Assembly (NCBI GenBank): GCA_030512335.1
Contig: JAULSU010000001.1
Location: 4,030,001-4,094,000, forward strand
Reading direction: 5' to 3'
Source: Immersiella caudata
Taxonomy: Eukaryota > Ascomycota > Sordariomycetes > Sordariales > Lasiosphaeriaceae
Length of the DNA: 64,000 bases
Shown: positions 44,350-56,111 of the stretch, piece after piece
Layout of the letters: each line of letters begins with the position of its first letter
How positions within the stretch are numbered: position 1 is the stretch's first letter
The notes under the pieces: generated by a model
Told to the model about the DNA's origin: nothing
The model's input: the letters and a program-made list of their open reading frames with translations, nothing else
Databases searched by the model: none
Position numbers and translations under genes: made by a program

Positions 44350-46952
44350 ATGTCGATTCGGCGTCTGGTTTCGAGCTTGGTGGTGGCAGCGTTGGGGGCG
44401 AGTGTCGTGAAGGGCTTCGAGTTCCCGGACTGCGTCAATGGCCTCTTGGCAAACAACACAGTGTGTGATGTGAAAGCGGCTCCGGCAGATCGGGCGGCAG
44501 CGTTGGTCAAGGCGATGAATATCAGCGAGAAGTTGGTCAATCTTGTTGAGTGAGATTCCCTTCTCTGTCCTCGGGCTGGTCTGACGAGTCGCACGCAGCA
44601 TGAGCATCGGCGCCAAACGCATCGACCTCCCTCCGTACGCGTGGTGGAACGAAGCGCTCCATGGCGTAGCGGCCTCACCGGGGGTGTCGTTTAACTGGAC
44701 TGGGGGCAACTTCTCCCACGCCACCTCCTTTCCGAATACGATTTCCATGTCGGCCGGATTCGATGATGAGATGATCTACAAGATCGGGGATGCAATTAGC
44801 ACCGAGGCGAGAGCATTCATCAATGCCGGACGAGCGGGCTTGGATTATTGGACACCGAATGTTAACCCCTATAAGGATCCCAGATGGGGAAGAGGACATG
44901 AGGTGGGTTTGTTTTGGGTTTGGAAGATATTGGGTACTGACAAGTGCGACAGACGCCTGGCGAGGATCCAGTGCGGATTAAGGGGTTCACCAAGGCGATG
45001 CTTGCTGGGCTTGAGGGAGGCGGGAGCATCCGCAAGATCATTGCAACGTGCAAGCACTACGCCGCGTACGACCTTGAGAGGTGGAAAGGAGCTGTGAGGC
45101 ATCGATTCAACGCCGTTGTCTCCTTGCAGGACCTATCGGAATATTACCTTGGCCCGTTTCAGCAGTGCGCACGAGATTCGAAGGTTGGCTCGTTCATGTG
45201 CGCGTATAACGCACTGAATGGAACGCCGGCGTGTGCGAGCACGTATTTGATGGATGATATTCTGAGGAAGCACTGGAACTGGACGGAGCACAACAACTTC
45301 ATTACAAGTGACTGCAATGCGGTTCAGGTATGACTGTGCTCAACCTGCCAGCTTTGGAGACTCTAACGAGGAAATAGGACTTTCTGCCCATACAACACAA
45401 CTTCACGCGAACTCCTGCCGAGGCCGCAGCCGCAGCCCTCAACGCAGGCACTGACACCATCTGCGAAGTACCTCAATGGCCTCCGCTCAGCGATATCGTA
45501 GGGGCATATAACCAGTCTCTCCTGTCCGAGACCACCATCAATAGAGCCCTAAAACGTCTCTACGAAGGTCTTATACGTGCGGGATACTTCGACCCAGCCA
45601 GTGCAAGCCCCTATCGCTCCATCGGATGGCCCGACGTCAACACTCCTCGAGCCCGGGAGCTCGCCTATCAATCAGCCGTTGACGGCCTCGTCCTGCTCAA
45701 GAATGATGGAACTCTCCCTCTCAAGCTCCAAAGAAAGAGTCTCGCTCTGATCGGATTCTGGGCCAACAGTGGAGCACAGATGCTCGGCGGTTACAGCGGC
45801 TTCCCTTCGTACCTACATACACCGGTCTACGCTGCCCAGCAACTCAATATAACGTACTACACCCAGCCCGGCCCGCCCGCAAGAGCCGAAGCATCGCTAA
45901 ACAGTAGTTGGATTGCCCCGACAATGTCAGCCACCGAGAAGGCAGACGTAATTGTCTACTTTGGCGGCACCGACACCACTATTGCTGCTGAAGATACCGA
46001 TCGCGAAAGCATCGCCTGGCCATCGGCTCAACTCAGTCTCATAAACAGACTAGCTGCCTTGGGCAAGCCACTTATTGTTGTCCACCTCGGAGATCAAGTC
46101 GACGACAGCCCACTGTTAACCAACCCCAACGTCTCAGCCATCATCTGGGCTGGGTACCCAGGCCAGTCGGGCGGAACAGCCGTTTTGGACGTCATCCGTG
46201 GAAAAGCCGCACCCGCTGGTCGTCTCCCTGTCACCCAATACCCAGCCATTTACGCCGACCAGATACCCATGACGGAAATGGCTCTCCGGCCGAGCGCCAA
46301 CATACCTGGACGAACATATCGATGGTATTCTGATGCTGTCCTCCCTTTTGGGTATGGGCTGCACGTATGTTCCCCTTTCTTCCCCCCACGTTTTCACCTA
46401 AACGTTGCCCCATTGTTGAATACACCGCTAACAAAGAGCACACAGTACACAACCTTCAACACCACCCTCTCTGCCCCTATCCCCTCTTCCTCACCCTCCC
46501 TCCTCTCAAATTGCACCTCCCCCTATCCCGACCTCTGCTCTTTTGCCACCGTCCCTTTTACCGCAACCAACACGGGCTCTGTCAAATCAGACTACGTAGC
46601 CCTCCTCTTCGCCTCCGGCGAGTTCGGTCCGAAACCATACCCTATCAAGACGCTTGTCGGCTACAAGCGCCTACGGAATATCGAGCCAGGGAAGACTGTG
46701 AACGGAAGCATAGAGTTGACGCTGGGAAGTATCGCGAGGACAGATGAGAGTGGCAATTTGGTGCTGTATTCTGGAAAGTATAAGTTGGTTTTGGATGTTG
46801 ATGGGAGGAACGAAGTGGGTTTTGAGTTGCAGGGCGAGGAGAGAGTGTTGGATTGGTTTCCGCAGCCCGACGGGGGTACGGTGAGCGCTGAAGGGAGGGG
46901 CGTGGCAGGAGAGGGGGGCTTGAGGATGGTGGGTGCCTGGGTGAGGAAGTAG
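44350..46952 (+). CDS. Secreted GH3 exo-1,4-beta-xylosidase
   Basis: Five exons (44350-44549, 44599-44902, 44953-45327, 45378-46364, 46446-46952) join in phase to 790 residues, the usual length for fungal GH3 xylosidases. A signal peptide covers about residues 1-22. GH3 N-domain motifs are intact: PYAWWNEALHGVA, NPYKDPRWGRGHETPGEDP, CKHYAAYDLERW and ITSDCNAV, whose Asp is the nucleophile. The C-domain has LVLLKNDGTLPL and the fibronectin-III-like end DYVALLFASG. The YDLERW and SDCNAV forms are typical of xylosidases (BxlB/XlnD type) rather than beta-glucosidases. It removes xylose from xylo-oligosaccharides outside the cell. It is convergent with a broken CE1 esterase, also a xylan enzyme. 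Confidence 0.93.
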
Positions 46953-47153
46953 GGCGTGGTTATCTGAAATAAAGGGGAGAGGTGCGCATCCTGTCGAAGG
47001 ATACGGTCACGCAAAACTGATTAGACTGAAACTGTAGGGTTTGGAAGTTGGTTTAAAATCGTAAATTCCTGGTGTTCATGTTGTCAAATGGGTTTTGTTT
47101 CGGGCAGTCATAATAGTATTGTGGCCACGATCCACAAAGAAAGCTATAACTAT

Positions 47154-48316
47154 TTACTTGAAGCGAAGTATATACACCGAGACTCTCAAAAGATTGTCTG
47201 ATTTCGACATTCCATACAGACGCTGTGAGTAGTAGTTGTTGGAGAACTTGCAGGTATAGGGGGCAACGCAGTTGGTGCAACCCATTGTATCCCTGCCCAC
47301 CGCACTGTCCCCATCTCGCGACGGGCGTGCAGGCCGGCGTCGTCGTCGTAGCCGTCGTCGTATAGCTCGCCCTCGTGGTGGCCGCCACGGTGGTAGTCGA
47401 GCTCGTTGTCACGGGCGCATCACTGTGTCTAATCCCGAACCAAGCCAAATCCTGCTTTCCATTGATCGGGACGTTGCGCATGACACCCGTGCCGTAAATA
47501 CCAACCCAGTTAGGTCCATAAACATACTTGGTATACGGTGCAGCCGGGTTATTCGCCAACGTCTGCTGCGGAGAACCATATGTATACCCAAACACACCGA
47601 CCCACTGCTTCATCGTCTCGTTGAAGTTTTAGGGATAGATGATATCATCCGCCGAATCGTGGATGATGAGAATCTTGGGTTGGGGGCCCGGTGTAACCAG
47701 GGTAAATCTTGAGGGCCGTCTGTGCCCAGACGTCCTGCGGGTGGATCTCCTGACCGTTGGCACAGGTCGAGTTCCGCCCGGCGGTGGTGTCGGTGTGGAA
47801 GCAACCAGCGGGAACACCAGCGTAAGCGTTGGCGGCCTTGAAGAGGTTAGGGTAGGTGGCGGCAAGGACGTTGGTTATCATGGCGCCGGAGGAGGAGGTA
47901 CCCGTGACGAAAACGCGGCTAGCGGCAGCCTTGTCCTGGGAGATGGTGTAGGCGACCATGTTGGCGATGGGGTTGCTGTTGGCGCCGCCATTGTGAGTGA
48001 GAGTGGCGGGGGATGACGCGGGGGATGACACATCCCAGCAACCTCCCGAATAGGGGGATTCGGGGTAGATGACGATGAAGCCGTGGCGGTCGGCAAGACG
48101 GGCGTAGGGTGAATCGTTGTAGGAAGCTTGAGCCGTGCCGGTGCAGTAATGAATTGCCACGATGATGGGTGGGTTGCGCGCCGCCTGGTCAGGGACATAG
48201 ATGTACATCCTTGCACCAGACGTGTTGGCGCCGAAGTTGTTAACCTGTTGGAGGGATGCAGCGCTCACGGCCGAGGCCATGGCCACGAGGCTGGAGAGGC
48301 AACTAGAGAACTTTAT
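47154..48316 (-). pseudogene. CE1 acetylxylan/feruloyl esterase with C-terminal CBM1, disrupted
   Basis: The reading trace starts with a clear signal peptide (KFSSCLSSLVAMASAVSAA) but the expected ATG is ATA (48316-48314). The CE1 body follows with IIVAIHYCTGTAQASY, FVTGTSSSGAMITNVL and the GCFHTDT region. One extra base near 47682-47691 shifts the frame just before PKILIIHDSADDIIYP. A TAA (47629-47631) then interrupts YP-NFNETMKQWVGVFGY. The site that carries the catalytic His in relatives (GHN) reads VMRNVP. After a Thr-rich linker, the CBM1 begins RWGQCGGQGYNG, shifts frame near 47279-47281 into CTNCVAPYTC, and its last Cys is Arg (47220-47222). Lesions this numerous mean it cannot encode the normal enzyme. 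Relatives' residues are from general family knowledge. Confidence 0.8.
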
Positions 48317-48713
48317 GGTGATTGTCTTGGTGCTGAAGATGTCGACTTCTCGATCGCAACAAGACTGGGGAAGCTTTCCCAAGACAACAAACTGATTTCG
48401 CCTGATTGATTGTGCCACTCGGGATACCACGGAAGGTTCCTTCCCTAACAGAAGCACCCCACTGTTAAAATTGGCACGGAAGCGCAGAAGGTATGCATGG
48501 AACCATCCACTTCGCCGATGCAGATCATGTGAACACACCAATAACTACAATCAATTCCACAAATCGCTACCTTTATGCCTACATCCGCATCTACCCACAC
48601 ATTGCTGCGCCTGCTTCGCAAGATCCAGAGGACGTGTATCCCAATGTCGAGTACGCCATGCCCAATGTCGAATGCCCAGCCCTCAACGCCTTGCATGTGC
48701 AAATGAATGCATC
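48317..48713. other. Intergenic, no gene seen
   Basis: Former promoter of the esterase pseudogene and 3' flank of the DHA2 transporter gene. Confidence 0.5.
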
Positions 48714-50780
48714 CTACTCAAAAAAGAACGCCGGTTTGTTGAAGAACTTTCCCTTCTTCCCTTTCTCCCCCGGATTTCCATCGTTACCACATGGCCTAGA
48801 TGGTCCACCATTCCCCCTTTCCATGTCTGCAGACAGCGTACGTCTGGCCTGTACCTGGCTTGTTGACCGAGGGCCAACCCTCGCAGCTCGCAAGGAATCC
48901 AGCCCCGTCTTATGCTCCTGGTGGTCCTTGCTGAGCTTCCGCGAACCGATAAAGCACGACACGATGAGTCCCACAGCCGAGAACGCTGTGTACATAATGT
49001 ACATGGTCCTCAAGCTGTCAAAGTACGCCTGCTGTGCAATTCTTCGTTGCGCATCCGGAAGCTGTGCTACCAGCCCAACGCTAGAAGCCGCATTGGCCCC
49101 CGACAGAAAGTTGGCTATCTCTGGTCCCAGTTCCGAAACGAGTTGGGGATACTGCGCTTGCATACGGTTCTGGAAAACCACGCCACCGATGACGATGGAG
49201 ACAGCGGTACACAACTGCCGGACGAAGCCGTAAGTTGCCGTGGCCGATGCCATATCCCGCGGTTCGACCATGGTCTGCAGCGCAATCAGCGGGCTCTGGA
49301 AGTTGGGGCCCACTCCGCTGCCAGCTATCAGTTGGTACAGGATGATCTTGGGCCAGTTGGCCGTGGGCTCCAGATCAATAAAGAGACCAAAACCCAACGT
49401 CATGAAGACCATGCCCGAGATGATCGGTGGGAGGTATTTCCCGGTCTTCTTGATGAGAAGGCCTGAGAGCGCCGAGACCAGAGAGCTGGAGGCCGCGTAG
49501 GGGAGGATGTAGAGGCCCGACTCCAACGGTGACGCTCCGAGCACAGATTGTAGATACAGCGGGAGATAGTAGCTTCCAGAGATGAAGACGAAGCCCTGGA
49601 GAGCCGACGTGCCGATGGACGCGAGGTTCGAGCGAACGCCGAAGAGACGGATCGGTATGATGGGGTACTTGGCAATCTTCCACTCGACAACGACGAAGAG
49701 GATTGCCATGATGAACCCAAAGACGATGAGGCAGACAACCATGGGTGACCCCCAGGGATGGATGACACCCCCGAACTCCAGCGCGAGAAGGATCATGAGC
49801 GTGGCGCCAACGACCGTCAACGATCCCAGCCAATCCACCGCCCCTAGTCCCTGCTTCATCGGTGTGCGTGGGTTGTGTAGCTTGAGCACAAACGCCAGGA
49901 GGAACATGCCAATCCCAGAGATGGGCAGGTTCACCCAGAAGCACCACCTCCACGTCACCTCACTGGTGAAGGCCCCTCCTACCACCGGCCCAACACTCGC
50001 CGCAACCCAGACAATGCCCATGATACCGAAATAAAAGCCCCTCTTCCTCATCGAGAAAAGATCGCTGATGCAGATATTCACCAGGATGATGATGCCGCCC
50101 CCGCCTAGCCCCTGAACCGCTCTCGAGGCAATCAGCATTCCCATGTTGCGGCTCATTGCACAAAGTAAAGATCCAACCCAGAAGATGCCCACTGCGATCA
50201 ACATGATCGGCTTACGGCCCCAGATGTCCTATCCCAAGTCCAAGTCAGCAGCTATCCGCCTCAAGAACCTAGCGCGGGAAGTAAACAGACTCACAGATAC
50301 CTTCCCCCACATAGGGGCCATGGCAGCACTAGCAAGCATGTACGCAGAACCAATCCACGTGTATCCCGCCGTGGAGTGAAACTCCTGGGTGATCGTGGGA
50401 ATAGCTACCGTGACGATGGTAATATCCAAGGCCGCCAAGAAGAGCGCACTCGCTAGGGCACCGACGACGAGGATTGTCTCCATGCGCGTGCGCCCTTCCT
50501 CAGGGGCGAGCTCTCCACCGCCCACTTCCACTTGGGAGAGGGAAGGGGGTGAGGGTTTCTCATTGTGGGAAATTGTCGGCGAGTTGGGAGCAGAGGATGC
50601 GGCTTGGATAGGCTCTAGCTCTATCGCGTCTTCCTTGCTGGTGTCCTGGGCGGGACTGGGATGGGGTTTGTCCAAGCTGCTCGGGAGAGGGCGGGTGGCG
50701 TTGACCTGGCTAAGAGTTGAGCTGCAGTCATTGGAATCGGCGGTACGGAGTGCGAAGGGTTTCCACGTTCCCATGCCCAT
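48714..50780 (-). CDS. MFS drug:H+ antiporter, DHA2 family (14 helices)
   Basis: Exons 50780-50295 and 50228-48714, joined over a 66-nt intron (GTGAGT...ATAG), encode 666 residues. An approximately 100-residue hydrophilic head precedes TM1, which contains LDITIVTVAIPTI. The loop after TM2 reads WGKVSDIWGRKPIM across the junction, the MFS A-motif. SVGPVVGGAFT is the antiporter C-motif. The helix count and the long C-terminal half are those of 14-TM DHA2 exporters such as fungal toxin and azole pumps. The tail after the last helix is Lys/Arg/Gly-rich. It probably exports a toxic or secondary compound across the plasma membrane; no biosynthetic cluster is adjacent. Confidence 0.92.
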
Positions 50781-52526
50781 GGTTGCGGTTGACGTTTTCC
50801 GGCCGGGCAGGCCCGAGGACGAGATGCCGCGGGATGGGATGGAGTTGCCGCTTCAAAAACGCGGCACTGGGGCTGGAAGGCAAAAAAGGACGAGGGAAAG
50901 ATTGGAAGGAAGGCACAACCCCGATGGGATGGGTGGGTGGATGAGACCCAAGCGGCTACGGGAGCGCGCCAGGTCAAAAAAGGTTGTAGTTTGTTGTTAC
51001 AACCACTTATCCATAGAAACACTGACGCTGTGTTTGGTGTAAGAATATGTAGAGAATACCGGGCAGCAGCTGGGTGTTGATTTCATGGGATGGAAGCTTG
51101 GGACCGAGAGGCCGTTGCCGTTGGTTGAGTGGGGATAGACAGCTCGGGGTCCGATCGATCGAGCCATCAGAGTGCAGGTCGCGTGCTGCCAGATCGAAGG
51201 TTAATGGCTGGTGGTCGTGAGATCATCACCACTGAGAGATGCAGCCTGACTGGTCAATGGCGGCCATGGAAGCGTCACCCAGGGGCAAGCCCAAAACTCA
51301 GGGAGGTTCCGAACAAAACAACAAAAAAGTTTTTAAATAAAAAGAAGCACGACATCTAGAATCACGATCAACTCCACAGAAACCCCGGAGAGGTGTGCAC
51401 ACCTTATAATGTTACCCGGCTCCCCCATATCGCCTAGCCCAGTCCGCCTGCACTGGTCGACGGCTCGGAGCTAAGACTCCTTTTTTTTTTATTTGCGCTG
51501 CGGGACCGGCACGGGGAACCTTCAGAGGGGAAGCCACCCACTGCATCTCCCCGCTGTGAACTAACCACACGCCGGCACCGGGTAGGTACCTAGTGCAAGC
51601 TGCATTCAAATCGCTCACCCATCCTTCGTCTGCCGGCTTCCCACTTCCTGGGCACCAGCGTTTCAAGCGGTGTGAACCCCGCTTCGAACCTCAAGGAACC
51701 CTCCGCGGCCCCGTGACCCCGAACTGGCGCTTTCGAGTCTCGATACCTGGGGCCCTCCGCTAGGCACTCCATCCACCGGCATATCTCCGCCAGTAGCACC
51801 TGTAATCCCCCCTAACAACACGACAGACCGCGCCCCCGCCCGGAAACCATCCCGCCCAACTCCCATCCACTCCCAACCGCCAATGCGCTCCAATACCACG
51901 GGAATTCAAATGGAAGCCAGGGACCCAAGTGGGTGGATATTAAAAATCCCACCTCACCCGTTACCAAATTTACGGCATTAACCAGCAGACAAACATGCTA
52001 TCATCACCTCCGGCTCTCTCGCGTCGCGAGGTGTCGTGGTTGGAAAATACAATGCAGAGGTCGTGGAACGTGTCCAGATGCGGCTTAACCTGCAGCGTGG
52101 AGTTGATACATCCGACAGCACCGGCCCGCAGCCTCGGGGGTAAGACGGAGCCTGACTCGGCTCTACTGATTGGACGGCCGGGAGGTATTCCCGAGCTTCA
52201 AGTAACACTAGGCAAGGAAGCTCAACCGAACGTCGGACGTAACCAAGTGCTTTATATGTATGCCTGTCTATGAACTTGACTTGGTTCGCAGGACGGAAGC
52301 CGAGAATCCAAGGCAATTCCTCTTCGGGAACTGTGCACATCTACATCGCCTGCTCTTCGAACGCTCGCATAAAGCAGAATGTGTACATGACAAGTCAGCT
52401 AAACGCAACGCCATTGCGATGCAACTTCTCCTCTTCACTTCTAGACCATCCCTATATGTACATTACGTCTCCCACGAAGGTCTAAAGTTGTCGTCTATAA
52501 GGGAAATTAACGATCGGGTTGAGCGC
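50781..52526. other. Intergenic, no gene supported
   Basis: Upstream of the DHA2 gene and downstream of the HMG-CoA reductase gene. It has a T run near 51481-51490 and the motif GGTAGGTACCTAG at 51581-51593. Frames on both strands lack domains; a long plus-strand frame from 52260 is antisense to the reductase. Confidence 0.55.
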
Positions 52527-55500
52527 TTATCGGCGGGCCCGTTCGATGGCCGCCGCACTCAAACTGGTGCTCGACCCGGCTGCGCTGGTCATGGTGAGAC
52601 CCGCCGGCGCCGGCGTGCTGGTTCGGGTAGGCGGGGCGGATCGGTTGTGCTGCATGTGAGCGCGGACAAGATGACCCGCTGCCAAGGCACTGCAAAGAGA
52701 CAGTTCGCCTGCCAGGACGGCTGCCGCTACAATGCGCGCCAGGCGCCGGGCATTCTCGCCGGGGTTGGTGGGATGGGGCCCGCGCACGCCGAGCATGTCA
52801 AGCATGGCGCTTTGGGGCTCGAGGATGGTGCCACCGCCAAGCGTGCCGACCTCGAGCGAAGGCATCGAGACGGAAATCTGGAGAGAGCCCCGCAGACTAC
52901 GGTCTGGTTAGTACATGCAAGATCTGACTATCCTTGGTTGAACTTACTTCTTCATGATGGTGATGCAGTTGGCGCTCTCAACCACTTGTGCGGGATCCTG
53001 GCCGGTCGCGAGGAAAATAGCTGCGACGATGTTGGCAGCGTGTGCGTTGAAGCCACCCATGGCACCGGCCATCGCCGAGCCGATCAGATTCTTGTTGATA
53101 TTGAGCTCCACCATGCTATCAACATCCGTCTTGAGAACATTCTTGACGACATCCCCGGGAATGATCGCCTCAGCGACAACACTCTTTCCGCGACCGTCAA
53201 TCCAGTTGATGGCTGCAGGCTTCTTGTCAGTGCAGTAGTTGCCGCTGACCGAGATGATGTCCATGTCTTCAAAGCCCTCGTTCATCATGACGCTGAGGGC
53301 GTGCTCAACACCCTTGGAGATCATGTTCATTCCCATGGCATCGCCAGTCGTAGTTTTGAATCGTATGTAAAGGTTGGTGCCCGCAATGGCCGTCTTCATG
53401 GTTTCGAGACGAGCGAATCGGCTGGTGGAGTTGAATGCCTTCTTCATAACTGATTGTCCCTTTTCCGAATCAAGCCAGATTTTCGCAGCGCCAGCCCTCT
53501 CCAGAGTCTCGAACGCGACGCAAGGGCCGCGAGTCATGCCGTCGGCGGTCAGCACTGTGACAGCGCCACCACCGGAGTTGATGGCCTTGCAACCTCTGCT
53601 CGCACTCGCGACGAGTACACCTTCAGTCGTAGCCATCGGGATGAAGTAGCTCTGACCGTCAATGACAAGAGGTCCAGCAACACCGACGGGGAGGGGCATG
53701 TATCCAATGACGTTCTCGCAGCACGCTCCGAAAACCTGTTCCCAGTTGTAGTTTTGGTACGGGAGTTTCGAGCGGTCGAGGACGTTGGTGAGATCGGCGG
53801 TAGCCTTGGTGCGGGAAATGATGGTGCGGCGAACCTTGACAGCACGGGTGAAGTCCTTGAGAGTCTTCTCAAGTGCGTAGCCGGGAATCTTTCCACGTAG
53901 CGAGAGGGCGACAACTTCTTCGTCGTTGAGTTCATGCGCCCGCTTCTCCGCGAGCATCTTCTCCATTACCTCCTTGGGACGCAGAACAGTGGAATCTTGC
54001 GGGACGACGTTGACCGGCTTAGCGGGCTTCTCAGTGCGGTCTTCCTCATCGTCTGTCGCAGCGGGTGTGGCAGGGACGGTTGGTTGCCGGGGGGCGGGTT
54101 TGATGTACTCGCCCAGAGGGAGTGTGGCCGACTCCGTATCGTTGAACTTCTGAGCCTCCGCCAACTCCTTGGGGTCGATGGGGTGGTCCGGCACATTGGG
54201 GTCTTTGATGCCCCACCTCGCAACATTGAAGAGATATCCGTTTAGTGCGACACTCAAGGCCAGGGCGACCACAATCCACTTGGACAGGATGGGATCTTCC
54301 AAGCTCTTCAGAATACCGCCAACCATGCGGCCACCAACAAGGTAGCCATACTCGCCGGACGCTTCCTCGTCCCTTCCGGACTTGAGAGGGAGGTCATAGT
54401 GGACCGAGGGGAACTCCAGCTCGTACCGAATAGGTGTCAGGACAGTAACGACGGTCTCGCGTCCCTCAACTCGGGCGCTCTCAAGAATGATATCCAACCC
54501 GTTAGATGCGACCTTGAACGGGTCAACGGGTGGTGGGGTGAGAACGCCTCCCAAGCCACGAGCCCATGAGGAAATGCTCGAGATTGAGTTGGCGCTACGA
54601 AACGGGATGGTGCACAGGTTGAGGGCGTTGATCAGGAAGAATCCTGAAACCATGAGGACCTTGAACTTCGGGATGTGGGCGCTCTTGAGCTGTCGGCCGA
54701 AGATGGTAGTTCCCGGTTGATCCTTGCCGTCAGCCCTGGGCCAGTCGTTACTCTGCGCCACGTTCTCGGCGACCCGGCGGCTGACGCCATCATCTTCCAA
54801 GGCCTTGCGCATCTCTACGTGGCGCTTGATGCGGTTGATCTCCAGCTTGATGCAAAGAATGGCCGAGTAAAAGGAAAAGAGGAGGATACAGTCGAAGAAG
54901 AGTATCCAGGCGGCGAGGAAGCAGAACTGCTGAAGACCGCCTTGGACCCCCGAGGCGGCGCCCACAATGAGAATGCCGATCTCAATGGCATAGTCCTTGA
55001 CAATGTCGTAACCCTTCTCGCGGATGGCGACGCGAATCGCCGATTGAATCACACTCGAGGGCGAGCCTGTGGTCTTAGGCGCCTTGCCTCCAGCGTCTGA
55101 CGGTCGTCGGTGCTCAATAGCGTGAGAGAGGACGGCCCGGGTGAGTACGATATTCTTCTCGAAGCCGATGGTGACCACCAAGAAAGGCAGGCCCTCGGAG
55201 AGCAAGACCACGGAGATAGGGATGCCCATCTTGGTGGTCACAAAGAGGCCAAAGAGGAAAGCAAATATCGAGGAGAAGATGACGCTCGTCGCAAGCCAAA
55301 AGTTGGAACCCATGCGGCGCATCGACAGGAACAGCGAAACAAAGGTGAGGTGCATCGAGATGTAGCCGAGGGCCATGATGACAATATCAAGAGTTTCGGC
55401 GTTCTTAAGGAGATCGATGAACTCAACCCAGGCATTCTGGATCCATCGCGCGATGCTGCTGCGGGTTTGCACCCTCGCGGCCTTCATAATCCACATCTTC

Positions 55501-56111
55501 TCCTCCCGCCCGTGTTCCGTCTCCGCTTCCGGTGAGGCGTCATTGGGGATCTCCTGCGCCAGAGTGAGAAACTCGGCGGCCTGAGAGAAGGGCACTGCGA
55601 ATGCTAGGGCGCTGTCCTGGGAGTAGGCGGTGAACGAGTTGGAGGTTGTAGGCAGCGATGTAACGGAGAGATTTTGAGGGGTGGGCACGGCATTCTGGAC
55701 CGGGGCATTTCTCGAGGCATCGGAAGAAGTGGTATCCGGGAAGACAAGGGTCAAGAGAGCGAGGTGGTCGGCATTCTTGGGGATCGGGGCGTCATCTAGA
55801 CTTTGCCAGTTCCATGCTGTGTCGGGAGCCGCGCGCAGCACCCTGCTTCCCTCGACGAGAGAGGACCATTCTGCCTTCCTGACACTCCTGGTGACATCAA
55901 AGAGGCTCTCTTCCAGCAAGCCGATATATGTAGAACTGGCCAAGAGGGCGACGACGACGATGGTGTGGATCGGGTGGGACGAGGTGATCTTGGATAGCGT
56001 TTGAAGGAGCGGTGTGACTTTCTTGTTCAACCACGAGGGCGCCGCTGCTTGCGAAGCGGGCTGTTCCCCGCGGAATCGCGAGGGGAGAAAGTTCGAGGCG
56101 ATGCTTGCCAT
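52527..56111 (-). CDS. HMG1: HMG-CoA reductase
   Basis: Exons 56111-52948 and 52896-52527 (51-nt intron, acceptor ...CCGTAG) give 1177 residues. The N-terminal half is the ER anchor: a first helix in HPIHTIVVVALLAS, a lumenal loop, then a sterol-sensing domain (about 285-470) starting TLDIVIMALGYISMHLTF. After an acidic/Pro linker, the catalytic domain from about 730 shows ENVIGYMPLPVGVAGPL (catalytic Glu), GDAMGMNMIS, CTDKKPAAINW (catalytic Lys), ATGQDPAQ (catalytic Asp) and, past the intron, EVGTLGGGT and AAGHLVRAHMQHNRS (catalytic His). It makes mevalonate, the committed step to ergosterol and other isoprenoids. Among three AG acceptors in the intron, only the middle one keeps the KN-LRGSLQISVSMP frame. 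Start 56111 fits fungal orthologues. Confidence 0.96.

Noticed and set aside
52260..53453. 397-codon open frame on the plus strand
   Set aside because: It lies antisense to the catalytic domain of HMG-CoA reductase, whose motifs are unmistakable; the open antisense frame reflects codon bias.
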